From Prado023 sp963747335 (lineage in GTDB: Bacteria > Actinomycetota > Actinomycetes > S36-B12 > CAIYMF01), in assembly GCA_963747335.1 (NCBI GenBank), contig CAVVEV010000004.1:114585-178584 (forward strand): DNA of 64,000 nt. Direction: 5' to 3'. The notes under the pieces are model-generated. The model saw only the letters and a program-made list of their open reading frames with translations, had not been told where the DNA came from and did not search any database. Shown one piece after another: positions 1-9,081 of this stretch (position 1 is the first letter of the stretch; every line of letters begins with the position of its first letter). Both the position numbers and the translations under genes were made by a program.

Positions 1-452
1 CCCCAGCCCCGTCGACTCCCGCCCCGTCGTCCCCAGCCCCGTCATCGCTGCCGCGGACGATCGCGCGGGTCGTCCTCGGAGCGTTCCTGCTGTTCACCGG
101 CGTCGGTCACCTCACCAACCAGCGCGAGGCATTCCAGGCCCAGGTCCCCACGTGGGTTCCCCTCGACCCGGACTTCGTCGTGCTGGCCTCGGGCGTCATC
201 GAGATCGCCCTCGGGCTCGCGCTCATCACCCTGCCCCGGTACCGGGTCGCCGTCGGATGGATCGTCGCCGCGTTCTTCGTCGCGATCTTCCCGGGCAACA
301 TCTCGCAGTACGTCACGGGGACCGACGCCTTCGGCCTCGACACCGATCAGGCTCGACTGATCCGGCTGTTCTTCCAGCCCGTCCTGGTGGCGTGGGCCCT
401 GTGGTCCACGGGTGCATGGGCGGCATGGCGGGCTTCCCGGCGCGCAGCCTGA
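1..452 (+). CDS. DoxX-like small membrane protein (5' end outside window)
   Basis: The frame is open from base 3 to a TGA at 450-452, giving 149 visible residues, so the true start lies upstream of the window. After a Pro/Ser/Ala-rich stretch there are four hydrophobic segments, beginning near ARVVLGAFLLFTGVGHLTN and ending near VLVAWALWSTGAWAAW. The order (GHL near the end of TM1, a loop with PTWVP, then a TM rich in small residues) resembles the DoxX/DoxD-like family of four-helix membrane proteins. The physiological role of most members is unknown. The assignment rests on hydropathy and the GHL...P.WVP pattern only. An in-frame GTG at 180 would cut off the first helix and is not a credible start. 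Confidence 0.6.
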   Translation, partial: PAPSTPAPSSPAPSSLPRTIARVVLGAFLLFTGVGHLTNQREAFQAQVPTWVPLDPDFVVLASGVIEIALGLALITLPRYRVAVGWIVAAFFVAIFPGNISQYVTGTDAFGLDTDQARLIRLFFQPVLVAWALWSTGAWAAWRASRRAA

Positions 453-527
453 CCACACCCTCCGGGCATGGTCAGACCCTCTCGTCCGGCCGGGAGGGCC
501 TGATCCGATGTGTGTGCGCTGGATCGC

Positions 528-1217
528 CTACAGCGCGTGGAGCTTGTCCTCCTCGATGGCCGCGTCGAGTGTCTCCAGGAGCGCCTTGCGGGCCTTCACC
601 TTCGTGTTCGCGTGCGCGGTCATGTTCAGCTTCTTCATCTGCTCGGCCATCGCGTGCGCGGTCGGCATCAACGCCTCGGGTTCGACGACCGCGTCGAGGA
701 ATCCGGCCTTCAGTGCCTCCTGTGGCTCGAACATCTCGGCGTTGATCACCGAGCGGTTGAAGTAGGACCTCCGCAGCCGATCGCGGGCGAGCTCGATGCC
801 CACGTGGTGCATCGTCATGCCGATCTGCACCTCGTTCAGCCCGATGCGGAACGGGCCCTCGACGCCCACTCGGTAGTCGGCCGAGAGCAGGAGGAACGCA
901 CCCTTGGCCACCGCATGCCCCGTGCAGGCGACGATGATCGGGAAGGGATGGGCGAGCATCCGGCGGGCCAATCCCGACCCGGCCGCGACGAGCGCGATCG
1001 CGTTCTGGGGGCCCGAGGTCATCACCTTCAGGTCGTACCCACCGGAGAACATCCCCGGGGTCCCGGTGATGATGACGATCGCACTGTCAGCCTCGGCCCG
1101 GTCGAGCGCTGCGTGGAAGGCGGCGACGACATCCGGCGAGATGGCGTTCACCTTGCCGTTGTCCAGGGTGAGGGTGGCGATGCCGTCCTCGAGGTCGTAG
1201 CTGATCAGGTCGGTCAT
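528..1217 (-). CDS. Enoyl-CoA hydratase/isomerase (crotonase) family protein
   Basis: 229 residues with a crotonase fold throughout. The start is ATG at 1217 because a good Shine-Dalgarno (GAAGGA) lies about 9 bases upstream; the open frame continues further but that extension looks non-coding. The oxyanion-hole region reads SGGYDLKVM near residue 58-66. At the position of the first catalytic glutamate of enoyl-CoA hydratase (GGGCE in the family) this protein has AKGAF, with Phe at about residue 108. The second glutamate is kept in GLNEVQIG (Glu129). One-glutamate members are often isomerases or other acyl-CoA enzymes rather than true hydratases, so the exact reaction is open. It is divergent from the next gene, with about 170 bp between them for promoters. 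Confidence 0.85.
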   Translation of the reverse strand: MTDLISYDLEDGIATLTLDNGKVNAISPDVVAAFHAALDRAEADSAIVIITGTPGMFSGGYDLKVMTSGPQNAIALVAAGSGLARRMLAHPFPIIVACTGHAVAKGAFLLLSADYRVGVEGPFRIGLNEVQIGMTMHHVGIELARDRLRRSYFNRSVINAEMFEPQEALKAGFLDAVVEPEALMPTAHAMAEQMKKLNMTAHANTKVKARKALLETLDAAIEEDKLHAL

Positions 1218-1387
1218 GGCTGCTTCCTTCGCTGCGGTGGGCGTTTGCGCACGTCTGCCCAGCGACACTAGCCGGGGCCCGGTCAGCCCCTGCGAGAGGG
1301 TCCGCTCACTGCGCGTCGGCAATGGGGGCGCAGTTGCGTGCCGCTGGGGGCGCGAGAGTATGTGGACCGACGAGCGAGGGAGTCGAC

Positions 1388-2290
1388 GTGCTCATCCCCA
1401 CCGTAGAGGCGGCCATCGGCCTCGACCTCGACATGCCCGTGCGTGAGGTCACCGAGGGATCGGTCCTGACGGGAACCGTGCTGGCCGAGGCCCTCACCGA
1501 CCTGGACGTCCGCGGGTGCGAGGTGGCGCTGATCAGGAGCACCAGCTACCTCTACCGACAGGGAGGCCTGTCCGCGAGCACAACCGCCCGCACCAGCGAG
1601 GTCGCGGCCGCACGGGGCCTGCGTTGCGCCGGTCCGCTGCAGGCCGGGGGCGTGCTGACCCTGCCGTTCACGCTGACGGTGCCCACCGACTCCCCCGGGA
1701 CGGCAGCGGCCTCCATGATCCAGATCCAGTGGGCGGTCCGCGTCCGGATGCAGGTCCAGGGATCGCAGCCGAAGGAGTTCACCCGGCCGATCGTCGTCCT
1801 GTCGCGCGCAGCCGACCGGGCCGACGTGGCCGAGCTGCCCCCGACCTCGCAGGACCGGGGGCTCGTGGCCATGCGCTTCGAGTCGCTGTCGACGCGACGG
1901 CTCCTCCCCAGCGCCTCGATCACGGGCATGCTCGCCCTGGACCCGCGACGAGCCGCCGGAGCTCGGGGACTGCGCGTCGATCTCGTGCTGCGTGAGCAGG
2001 TGCATCGCGGCCCCTGGGTCGGCACGGACCCGACGCGCAACCCCGCGGACGAGAGCCGGGAGAAGGACACCTTGGTGGCACGTGAGGTGATCGCCCACCG
2101 CATCGAGATCGACCCCAGCGCCCCGGTCGCCCTGCCCTTCCGGCTCACAGCCCCGAATCGGCTGCCATCCCCGTCACTGGCGACCGAGCAGTTCAGCGTG
2201 TCCTGGATCCTTCGCGGCGTCGCGGATCGGGTGCTGCGACCGGATCCCTTCGTCGAGGTCGAGCTGCACGGCTCCACTGCGAGGTCATGA
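1388..2290 (+). CDS. Arrestin-like / Spo0M-like protein
   Basis: 300 residues from a GTG at 1388 that is preceded by GAGGGAG at 5 bases; the longer open frame to 1322 lacks such a site. No signal peptide or membrane segment is visible. The protein has two similar halves, each closing with an LPF-x-LT-x-P segment followed by a Trp-containing strand (QIQWAVRVR near 115; SVSWILRGV near 280). This duplicated beta-sandwich pattern resembles the Spo0M/arrestin-like family, whose bacterial members have been linked to sporulation control or vesicle-like trafficking. The match is by pattern only and the function is unknown. It lies between a divergent crotonase gene and a co-directional transporter 47 bp downstream. 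Confidence 0.5.
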   Translation: MLIPTVEAAIGLDLDMPVREVTEGSVLTGTVLAEALTDLDVRGCEVALIRSTSYLYRQGGLSASTTARTSEVAAARGLRCAGPLQAGGVLTLPFTLTVPTDSPGTAAASMIQIQWAVRVRMQVQGSQPKEFTRPIVVLSRAADRADVAELPPTSQDRGLVAMRFESLSTRRLLPSASITGMLALDPRRAAGARGLRVDLVLREQVHRGPWVGTDPTRNPADESREKDTLVAREVIAHRIEIDPSAPVALPFRLTAPNRLPSPSLATEQFSVSWILRGVADRVLRPDPFVEVELHGSTARS

Positions 2291-2337
2291 GCGCCTCCTG
2301 CCCCCAACGCGCGAGCTGGGGGCTGTAGCGTCGAGGG

Positions 2338-3570
2338 GTGGGGAGGAACGAGAAGGCTGGCGGGCCTGCGCACACCGCCTCCCTGGCCGTCTTCGGGGTG
2401 TTCGCCATGGTCGGGGTGGTCTTCGCCTCGTGGATGAGCCGCCTGCCGGCGATCCGCGACGCCCTTGACGTCACCCCCGGCCAGATGGGGCTGGTCCTGC
2501 TCGTGGGCTCAACCGGATCGCTCCTGGCCCTTCCCCTCACCGGCTCCGTGGTCCACCGGTACGGCAGCAGGCGCACCACCCGGATGGCGGCGCTGCTCAG
2601 CACGGCCGGCTTCGTCGCCGCTTCCGTGGGTCTCAATGCGGGCAGTGCGACCCTCGTGGCCGCGTGCCTGTTCTTCGCCCTCATGGGCATCGGTGCCTGG
2701 GACGTCTCGATGAACCTGCAGGGCACCGTGGTGGAGCACGAGTTGGGCAGGGCGATCATGCCGCGGTTCCACGCCGGCTTCTCCCTCGGCGCTGTCGCCG
2801 GGGCTGCACTGGGCGCCCTGGCTGCCGCGGCAGGCCTGCCCGTCCCGTGGCACATCGTGACGTCAGTCCTGGTGGCCCTCGTGGTCGTCCTGGCCCTCAC
2901 CGGGCACTACCTGCCCGACGGTGCGATGTCATCGGCGGACGAGCACGGCCCGGGCGAGGCCGGTGGGCGCGGGCGCGCCCTGGCCGCGTGGACCGAACCG
3001 CGCACCCTGCTGATCGGCCTGATGGTGCTGGCTGCGGGGCTCACCGAGGGCAGCGCGAACGACTGGCTGGCCCTGTCCGTCGTTGACGGGTTCTCGACCT
3101 CCGACGCGTTGGGGGCGCTGGCCTTCGGGATCTTCGTGGCGTCGATGACCGCCATGCGCTTCGCCGGGACCCGGCTCCTCGACCGCTTCGGGCGGGTGCC
3201 AGTGCTGCGGGTGTGCGCCGGGGTTGCCCTCGTGGGTCTGCTCGTGTTCACCCTCGCCCCCTCACTGCCTCTGGCCTTCCTGGCGATCGTCCTCTGGGGC
3301 GCCGGCGCGGCCCTGGGCTTCCCCGTGGGGATGAGCGCAGCATCCGACGACCCGGCGCGGTCGGCCGCCCGCGTCTCGGTGGTGTCGTCCATCGGGTACA
3401 TCTCCTTCCTCGCCGGACCGCCTCTGCTGGGCATGCTCGCCGATCACGTCGGCTATCGGATGGCGCTGCTGACGATCGCCGGCCCGCTGGTCCTGAGCCT
3501 GGTCCTGAGCTCGGCGGCCGCCCCGCTTCCCGCGTCGCAGGGCGGCTCAGCGCCCGGCCAACGCGCCTGA
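2338..3570 (+). CDS. MFS transporter (YbjJ-like)
   Basis: 410 residues with about 12 hydrophobic helices in two six-helix halves. The first helix ends in FASWMSRLPAIRDALDVT, a sequence typical of the YbjJ-like branch of the major facilitator superfamily, and the loop between helices 2 and 3 carries the MFS signature as GSVVHRYGSRRTTRMAAL. The central loop (about residue 200-220) is charged and Gly-rich. The substrate cannot be read from sequence. The start is GTG at 2338; the ribosome-binding site is poor and a slightly later start is possible. The gene ends 106 bp before the GH3 gene. Confidence 0.85.
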   Translation: MGRNEKAGGPAHTASLAVFGVFAMVGVVFASWMSRLPAIRDALDVTPGQMGLVLLVGSTGSLLALPLTGSVVHRYGSRRTTRMAALLSTAGFVAASVGLNAGSATLVAACLFFALMGIGAWDVSMNLQGTVVEHELGRAIMPRFHAGFSLGAVAGAALGALAAAAGLPVPWHIVTSVLVALVVVLALTGHYLPDGAMSSADEHGPGEAGGRGRALAAWTEPRTLLIGLMVLAAGLTEGSANDWLALSVVDGFSTSDALGALAFGIFVASMTAMRFAGTRLLDRFGRVPVLRVCAGVALVGLLVFTLAPSLPLAFLAIVLWGAGAALGFPVGMSAASDDPARSAARVSVVSSIGYISFLAGPPLLGMLADHVGYRMALLTIAGPLVLSLVLSSAAAPLPASQGGSAPGQRA

Positions 3571-3676
3571 TCGCCCCACTGCTCCGCCTCGGATCCGGCA
3601 CCCGGGGGGCCGGGGCGCACCCCACCCGGCTGACCCTCGCCGCCCCTCGCATGGCCCGCGAGGGGCGCCCACGGGC

Positions 3677-6142
3677 ATGATGCATGGCATGACCCCGACC
3701 CCAGGCGACGCCCCCTCCGGCTCCCCGACCGACTCCCTTAGCGCGCGGGCCGAGGTGATCGTCGCCGGCCTGCCGCTGGCCGACCGGATCCGACTGCTCT
3801 CCGGGCGCGACTTCTGGACCACGGAGGAGGTCGAGGGCCTCGTCCCGTCCGTGATGCTCACCGATGGTCCCCACGGACTGCGCAAGCAGGCCGGCGACTC
3901 CGACCACGTCGGGCTCCACGACTCCGTGCCCGCCACATGCTTCCCGGTGGCCGCGACCCTGGCATGCAGCTGGGATGCGGCCCTGCTCGAGGAGGTCGGC
4001 GCGGCGCTCGGGCGCGAGTCGCGGGCCCAGGACGTTGCCGTCCTGCTCGGCCCGGGGCTGAACCTCAAGCGGCACCCGCGCGGGGGACGCAACTTCGAGT
4101 ACTTCTCCGAGGACCCGTACCTGTCCGGCGTGATGGCCGCAGCCCTCGTGCGGGGCATCCAGTCCGAGGGCGTGGCCGCCTGCCCCAAGCACTACGCCGC
4201 GAACAACCAGGAGACCGCGCGGATGGTGATCGACACGGTCGTCGACGAGCGCACCCTGCGTGAGCTGTACCTGCGGGGCTTCGAGATCGTGGTCGCGACC
4301 TCCGACCCGGCGACGCTGATGACCGCGTACAACCAGGTGAACAGCCAGTTCGCCTCCGACCACGAGCAGCTCCTGGGCGAGGTCCTGCGTGCGGAGTGGG
4401 GCTTCGACGGCCTGGTCATGTCCGACTGGGGCGGCACCAACGACCAGGTTGCGGGCCTGCGCGTGGGCATGGACCTGGAGATGCCCGGTGGTTCCAGTGC
4501 GTTCGACCCCGAGATCGTCGCGGCGATCGCCGAGGGGCGGCTCGACGAGGCCGATGTGAACCGCTCCGCAGCACGGGTGGTGGAGATGGCGCTGCGCTGG
4601 CAGGACGTCCGCGACGCCGGACCCGCTCCTGTGCCGGACTTCGACGCCCACCACGCCCTGGCTCGTCGAGCCGCCGCCGCGGGCACGGTCCTGCTGGCCA
4701 ACGACGGACTGCTTCCCCTACCCGCCGAGGGCACGATCGCCGTCATCGGGGCCTTCGCAGTCGAGTCGCGCTACCAGGGGGCGGGCAGCTCGAAGGTCAC
4801 CCCGACCCGCATCGATGCCCTGCTCGACTCGCTCACCGAGCAGACGGCGGGGCGTGCCGACGTCCGCTACGCCGCCGGCTACGACCCGGTCACCGGCGAC
4901 ACCACCCCGGCGCTGATGGCCGAGGCCGCGGCGGTCGCCCGCTCCGCAGACCGGGTCGTGCTGATCCTCGGCCTGCCAGCGCGGCTGGAGACAGAGGCCA
5001 GGGACCGCGCCGAGTGGGCGATGCCCGCCGGGATGGACCAGCTGGCTGAGGTCGTCCTGGCGGCGAACCCCCGGACCTCGGCCGTCCTCGTCAACGGAGG
5101 AACGGTCGACGTCCCATGGGCCGACAGGGCCGGCGCGCTGGTCGAGGCGTACCTCGGCGGGCAGGCGGGCGGCTCGGCGCTGGCCGACGTGCTGCTCGGG
5201 GCGGTCGAGCCCGGCGGGCGGCTGGCCGAGAGCATCCCGTTCGACGTGACGCAGCTGCCCTCGGACCGGAACTTCCCCGGCCACCCGCGGCAGGTGGAGT
5301 ACCGCGAGGCGTTCAACATGGGCTACCGATACCACGACACCCACGACGTCCCCGCACGGTTCCCCTTCGGCCACGGCCTGGGGTACACGACCTTCTCCTG
5401 GAGCGCGTTGGAGGTCACCGGGAGCGGCACCGACCTGCGGGTTGCCGTGGACGTCACCAACTCGGGGAACCGTGCCGGCGCTGAGGTCGTGCAGGTCTAC
5501 GTGCGCGACGTCGAGTCCACGCTGCCACGCCCCACCAAGGAGCTCGCCGGGTTCGCGAAGCTGCACCTGGAGCCCGGGCAGACCACACGCGCCGAGGTGA
5601 CCCTCGATCGGCGCGCGTTCACCGTGTGGGACGCCGCGGCACATGACTGGCTGGTCGAGGCCGGCGAGTACGAGATCCTCGTCGGGGCCTCCTCGACCGA
5701 CGTGCGTGACCGCGTGACGGTCCGGGTCGAGTCCCCCGACGTGATCGCGGCCGCGCCTGTGCCGGCAGGTCCGGTGGCCACCGATGCCGAGTTCGCGGCC
5801 CTGCTGGGACGGCCCATCCCGGTGCCCGTGGGCCAGCGCCCGTTCACGCGGAACTCGACCGCCGTCGACCTGGGGACCAGCCGCCGCGGAAGGGGCCTCG
5901 TCGCGGCGATGCGGTGGGGGATGCGCCGCCAGTTCGCCAGCAACGACACCGGCAGCATGGACGACATGGTCGAGGCGGTGCTGGCCGGCCTGCCCCTGCG
6001 CGCGATGGTGACCATGTCCCCGGGGATGAGCTTCGCGATCCTCGATCGGATCATCGCCAGCCTCAACTCGGACGTGCGCGGGATCATCCGCCCGCAGCGC
6101 CCCACTGGATCGTCGGCGCGTGCTGACGACCGGCGAGGATGA
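3677..6142 (+). CDS. Glycoside hydrolase family 3 beta-glucosidase
   Basis: 821 residues without a signal peptide, so probably cytoplasmic. The N-terminal GH3 barrel runs from about residue 35 to 310 and contains LTDGPHGLR, the substrate-binding KHYAANNQE and the nucleophile motif VMSDWGG, with the catalytic Asp at residue 250. The alpha/beta sandwich domain follows (about 340-560), then the fibronectin-like C-terminal domain after FGHGLGYTTFSW (about 565-690). The last 110 residues are a helical extension not needed in the core family. Family members hydrolyse beta-linked glucosides or related sugars; the exact sugar is not predictable. The next gene starts 4 bp after the stop and its ribosome-binding site lies inside this gene, so translation is probably coupled. 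Confidence 0.92.
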   Translation: MMHGMTPTPGDAPSGSPTDSLSARAEVIVAGLPLADRIRLLSGRDFWTTEEVEGLVPSVMLTDGPHGLRKQAGDSDHVGLHDSVPATCFPVAATLACSWDAALLEEVGAALGRESRAQDVAVLLGPGLNLKRHPRGGRNFEYFSEDPYLSGVMAAALVRGIQSEGVAACPKHYAANNQETARMVIDTVVDERTLRELYLRGFEIVVATSDPATLMTAYNQVNSQFASDHEQLLGEVLRAEWGFDGLVMSDWGGTNDQVAGLRVGMDLEMPGGSSAFDPEIVAAIAEGRLDEADVNRSAARVVEMALRWQDVRDAGPAPVPDFDAHHALARRAAAAGTVLLANDGLLPLPAEGTIAVIGAFAVESRYQGAGSSKVTPTRIDALLDSLTEQTAGRADVRYAAGYDPVTGDTTPALMAEAAAVARSADRVVLILGLPARLETEARDRAEWAMPAGMDQLAEVVLAANPRTSAVLVNGGTVDVPWADRAGALVEAYLGGQAGGSALADVLLGAVEPGGRLAESIPFDVTQLPSDRNFPGHPRQVEYREAFNMGYRYHDTHDVPARFPFGHGLGYTTFSWSALEVTGSGTDLRVAVDVTNSGNRAGAEVVQVYVRDVESTLPRPTKELAGFAKLHLEPGQTTRAEVTLDRRAFTVWDAAAHDWLVEAGEYEILVGASSTDVRDRVTVRVESPDVIAAAPVPAGPVATDAEFAALLGRPIPVPVGQRPFTRNSTAVDLGTSRRGRGLVAAMRWGMRRQFASNDTGSMDDMVEAVLAGLPLRAMVTMSPGMSFAILDRIIASLNSDVRGIIRPQRPTGSSARADDRRG

Positions 6143-6146
6143 GCCC

Positions 6147-7532
6147 ATGGCGATGACCGACAGCGACCGCGGCACCGACACCGATGGCGACGCCCCGTTC
6201 TGGGGCGACGAGGTCCCCGCTGTCAACGGCGTGCTGCGCTGGGTGGCAGAGCGGGTCACGCGGTCCAGCGACGCGAAGACCACCGCGCGCCCCGCCTCCG
6301 AGCTGGCGGCCGCGGCCGGGCGGGCTGTGACCCCCGACGGGATCGGCTGGGAGTCGGCGCTGGACATCTTCGATCGCGTCCTGATCCCCGCGACCCGCGC
6401 CCAGGACGACCCGCTGAACCTGGCCTACATCCCCGCGGCCCCGACCCGGACGGCGGTCGCCTTCGACCTGGCCACAAGTGCCGCGAACGTGTTCGCGGGC
6501 ATGTGGGAGGCGGGCGCCGGGGCGATCCACGCCGAGAACGAGGCGCTGGCCTGGCTCGTCGGACTGCTGGGATGGCCCGAGACGGCCGGGGGCACGTTCG
6601 TCTCCGGCGGCACGATGGGCAACCTCTCGGCCCTGGTGACCGCCCGCGAGACCATGCTGGCCCGCCGCGGCGCGCGACCGGAGGCAGGGTGGGCGCTGGC
6701 CTGCACCAGTGATGCGCACTCCTCGATCCGCGGGGCGGCCCGAGCGCTGGACGTAGCCGTGGTCGAGGTGCCGCAGACGCCCGACGGTCACATGTCCGGT
6801 GCCGCCCTGCGCGAGGTCCTGGCCGCCCATCCGAACGTCTTCGCGGTCGTGGCCTCGGCGGGCACCACGAACGCCGGGGTCATCGACGACCTGGCCGATG
6901 TCGCCGACGCGTGCGACGAGTTCGACGTGTGGCTGCACGTGGACGGTGCCTACGGCGGTGCTGGGCTGGCTGCGCCCAGCGTCCGGCACCGCTTCGACGG
7001 GGTCGAGCGGGCGAACAGCTTCATCGTCGACCCGCACAAGTGGCTGTTCGCGCCGTACGACTGCTGCGCCCTGCTCTACCGGGAGCCGGAGACCGCGCGC
7101 GCGGCGCATTCCCAGAAGGCCAACTACCTGGAGCACATCGACCGCGAGGAGTGGAACCCCGCAGACCTGGCGACCCAGCTGAGCCGGCGCGCTCGCGGGC
7201 TGCCGTTCTGGTTCTCCCTGGCCGCGCACGGCACCGACCGGTACAGCCAGGCGGTCGAGCGGACCCTGACGATCGCCCGCGAGGTGGCGGCCGGGATCGA
7301 GGCCAGCGACCACCTCCGACTCGTCCAGGCCCCGGAGCTCTCCGTGCTGCTGTTCCAGCGGCCCGGCTGGGAGCCCGAGGACTACCAGCAGTGGTCACGG
7401 CGCGCAGCGCTGGAGGGGACGATCTTCTGCGTGCCCACGACATGGCGCGGGCAGAGCGTCCTGAGGCTGGCGTTCGTCAACCCGCAGACCCGTCCAGATC
7501 GCGTGCTCGAGGCCCTGGAGACGTTGCGGTGA
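6147..7532 (+). CDS. Pyridoxal-phosphate-dependent decarboxylase (group II)
   Basis: 461 residues; ATG at 6147 is chosen because GAGG sits 8 bases upstream. It belongs to the glutamate/aromatic amino-acid decarboxylase superfamily of fold-type I PLP enzymes. Visible signatures are VSGGTMGNLSAL (phosphate-binding loop), HVDGAYGGAG (cofactor Asp and stacking region) and FIVDPHKWLF, where Lys298 after His297 is the expected Schiff-base lysine. Related enzymes decarboxylate aromatic L-amino acids, 2,4-diaminobutyrate or similar substrates; the substrate here is unresolved. It follows the GH3 gene by 4 bp and overlaps the following DUF309 gene by 4 bases (GTGA), so the three probably form one transcript. 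Confidence 0.9.
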   Translation: MAMTDSDRGTDTDGDAPFWGDEVPAVNGVLRWVAERVTRSSDAKTTARPASELAAAAGRAVTPDGIGWESALDIFDRVLIPATRAQDDPLNLAYIPAAPTRTAVAFDLATSAANVFAGMWEAGAGAIHAENEALAWLVGLLGWPETAGGTFVSGGTMGNLSALVTARETMLARRGARPEAGWALACTSDAHSSIRGAARALDVAVVEVPQTPDGHMSGAALREVLAAHPNVFAVVASAGTTNAGVIDDLADVADACDEFDVWLHVDGAYGGAGLAAPSVRHRFDGVERANSFIVDPHKWLFAPYDCCALLYREPETARAAHSQKANYLEHIDREEWNPADLATQLSRRARGLPFWFSLAAHGTDRYSQAVERTLTIAREVAAGIEASDHLRLVQAPELSVLLFQRPGWEPEDYQQWSRRAALEGTIFCVPTTWRGQSVLRLAFVNPQTRPDRVLEALETLR

Positions 7533-7960
7533 CCGACCGCGAGCGCGATGCTGCGGGTCGGCCCCGGCAGGAGCGCCCGCGCGACGCGCTCGGCCGACCG
7601 CTGCCCTACGGATCGGCCGGCGTGGAGCCTGTCCCCGAGGAGCCGCTGCCCCCGAGGCAGACCGTGGACCGGGCTCGGGAGCTGGTCCGCGAGGGCCGAA
7701 CCTTCTCTGCGCATGAGGTCCTCGAGGCGCGCTGGAAGGCCGGCCCGGAGATGGAGCGTGACCTCTGGCAGGGCCTGGCCCAGGTCTGCGTCGGCCTGAC
7801 GCATGAGGCTCGGGGGAACGCCGCGGGTGCGGTGACCCTTCTCGAGCGGGGCGCGGGTCACCTCGAGGGGTACCGCGCCCAGGGCGGCCCGACGTACGGG
7901 CTCGACCTGCCCGCGGTCATCGCGTGCACCCGCCAGCGGGCGGCACAGGTCGCCCAGTAG
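7529..7960 (+). CDS. DUF309 family protein
   Basis: 143 residues starting at GTG 7529, overlapping the TGA of the decarboxylase gene. The family hallmark HEVLEARW is at about residue 64-71 within a helical domain, followed by GLAQVCVGLTHEARGN. DUF309 proteins are small helical proteins of unknown function found in actinobacteria, cyanobacteria and firmicutes. The N-terminal 45 residues are charged and proline-rich and probably disordered. Overlap with the upstream PLP enzyme indicates co-translation, but nothing in the sequence links the two functions. Confidence 0.82.
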   Translation: MTDRERDAAGRPRQERPRDALGRPLPYGSAGVEPVPEEPLPPRQTVDRARELVREGRTFSAHEVLEARWKAGPEMERDLWQGLAQVCVGLTHEARGNAAGAVTLLERGAGHLEGYRAQGGPTYGLDLPAVIACTRQRAAQVAQ

Positions 7961-8016
7961 GCCAGCCTGGTGGACCCCGACCCACGGGTCCGGCGGCGCA
8001 GGGGGATGATCGGGAT

Positions 8017-8253
8017 GTGGACCATGCGGATGACAAGCGCCGCGACACCTACGTCGCCCTGCACGAGTGGCACACCCGGACCGGCGAGCCCCTCGACTGG
8101 GAGCAGGTCATCTTCCCCGACGAGGTCCTGACCTGGGCGTCCGCTGATCCGGAGGTCTCGCTCCTGCTGAGGCACCACTACGGACCCCCGACGACTGAAC
8201 CACCACCGCCCAGTCCCGCCCCAGACCGCGAGGATCGCAAGGAGCACCGATGA
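8017..8253 (+). CDS. Small uncharacterised protein (78 aa)
   Basis: GTG at 8017, preceded by GGGGGAT, opens a 78-residue frame that ends in an ATGA overlap with the next gene. The middle contains TYVALHEWHTRTGEPLDWEQ and a short helix with HHYG; the tail is Pro/Glu-rich. There is no signal peptide, membrane segment or family match that I recognise. The good ribosome-binding site and the 4-base overlap with the kinase-like gene support it as real and co-translated. The open frame extends further upstream, but that part overlaps the DUF309 gene. Confidence 0.6.
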   Translation: MDHADDKRRDTYVALHEWHTRTGEPLDWEQVIFPDEVLTWASADPEVSLLLRHHYGPPTTEPPPPSPAPDREDRKEHR

Positions 8254-8903
8254 CCGCGACCCCACCCCAGCCCACGCCCCCGCACCCGCCCAAGCCGGTC
8301 GTGACCATCTATGGGACGTTCGGGGCGGGTGCCAAGCAGGTGGGCCGCGGGGTCGCCCATCGCCTCGGCCTGCCCTACTTCGGGCCGGCGTTCAGCTCGG
8401 AGGCGATCGAGGGCAGCCCCTCGGATGGCCGGGAGGACGGCGGGGAGCAGGAGGCCGCCTTCCTGAGGAAGATGATGGCCGTGATGGCCGCCACCTTCGG
8501 AGCCGCCACCTCTACCCGCGACGGCTCCGTCGAGCGACTCCGGGAGGAGCTCATCGAGGAGAATATCCGCCAGGTCCAGGGGTGCGCCCACCTCGGTGGG
8601 GTGATGGTCGGCCGCCATGGTGCGCTGCTGCTCGCCGAGCGACCGAACACGGTCCACGTGCTGCTGACCGGCTCGGTCGAGGATCGGATCGCGCGTGCCG
8701 CGGCGGAGTCGGGGCTCACTCGGGAGCATGCGGCCAGTCGCCTGGAGCGCGAGGACCATGTGCGTGCCGACATGTCCATCGCCCTGTTCGGGTGGGACCC
8801 GCGGACCTCGGACCGCTACGACCTCGTGGTCAACACCAGCCGGATACCCCTCGACGGGGTCGTCGACGCGATCCTCGCCGCGGTGCGCGCGGTGGCGGAC
8901 TGA
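8250..8903 (+). CDS. Cytidylate kinase-like family protein
   Basis: 217 residues, starting at an ATG that overlaps the previous stop (ATGA). After a proline-rich N-terminus, VVTIYGTFGAGAKQVGRGVA (about residues 16-35) resembles the P-loop of cytidylate kinase-like proteins, though the loop GTFGAGAKQ departs from the usual GxxGxGKxT. Further signatures are HGALLLAERPN followed by VHVLLTG, an arginine-rich lid region and YDLVVNTSRI near the C-terminus, as in NMP-kinase-like proteins of the cytidylate kinase-2 family. It is probably a nucleotide-binding protein; true CMP kinase activity is doubtful because the canonical housekeeping enzyme has a different N-terminus. Confidence 0.8.
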   Translation: MTATPPQPTPPHPPKPVVTIYGTFGAGAKQVGRGVAHRLGLPYFGPAFSSEAIEGSPSDGREDGGEQEAAFLRKMMAVMAATFGAATSTRDGSVERLREELIEENIRQVQGCAHLGGVMVGRHGALLLAERPNTVHVLLTGSVEDRIARAAAESGLTREHAASRLEREDHVRADMSIALFGWDPRTSDRYDLVVNTSRIPLDGVVDAILAAVRAVAD

Positions 8904-9081
8904 CCGGCTCAACCGGCGGGTCCCGCCCGTATGGATCGGCGTGTGCCGGGTAGTACACGGTGGGAGTGATTCGCCGCCAACACGCACACGGGGAGGCGGG
9001 GCCACTTCCGCCAACCTTCGGGGGGTCCGCACGGGCCGAACACGATCGCCTGTGCTCCTCCGCCGTCGACGTGGAGGGGCC
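8904..9081. other. Intergenic region with GTAGTAC motif
   Basis: 178 bp with no gene. It contains GGGTAGTACACGG near 8947-8960. GTAGTAC also occurs twice upstream of the glycosyltransferase-sigma gene at 16417 and 16431. The region probably carries the promoter of the small membrane protein at 9082. Confidence 0.3.

Noticed and set aside
42..458. 138-codon minus-strand frame opposite the DoxX-like gene
   Set aside because: Composition is Asp/Gly/Arg/Pro-rich as expected from the antisense of high-GC coding DNA; the plus frame encodes clear membrane helices.
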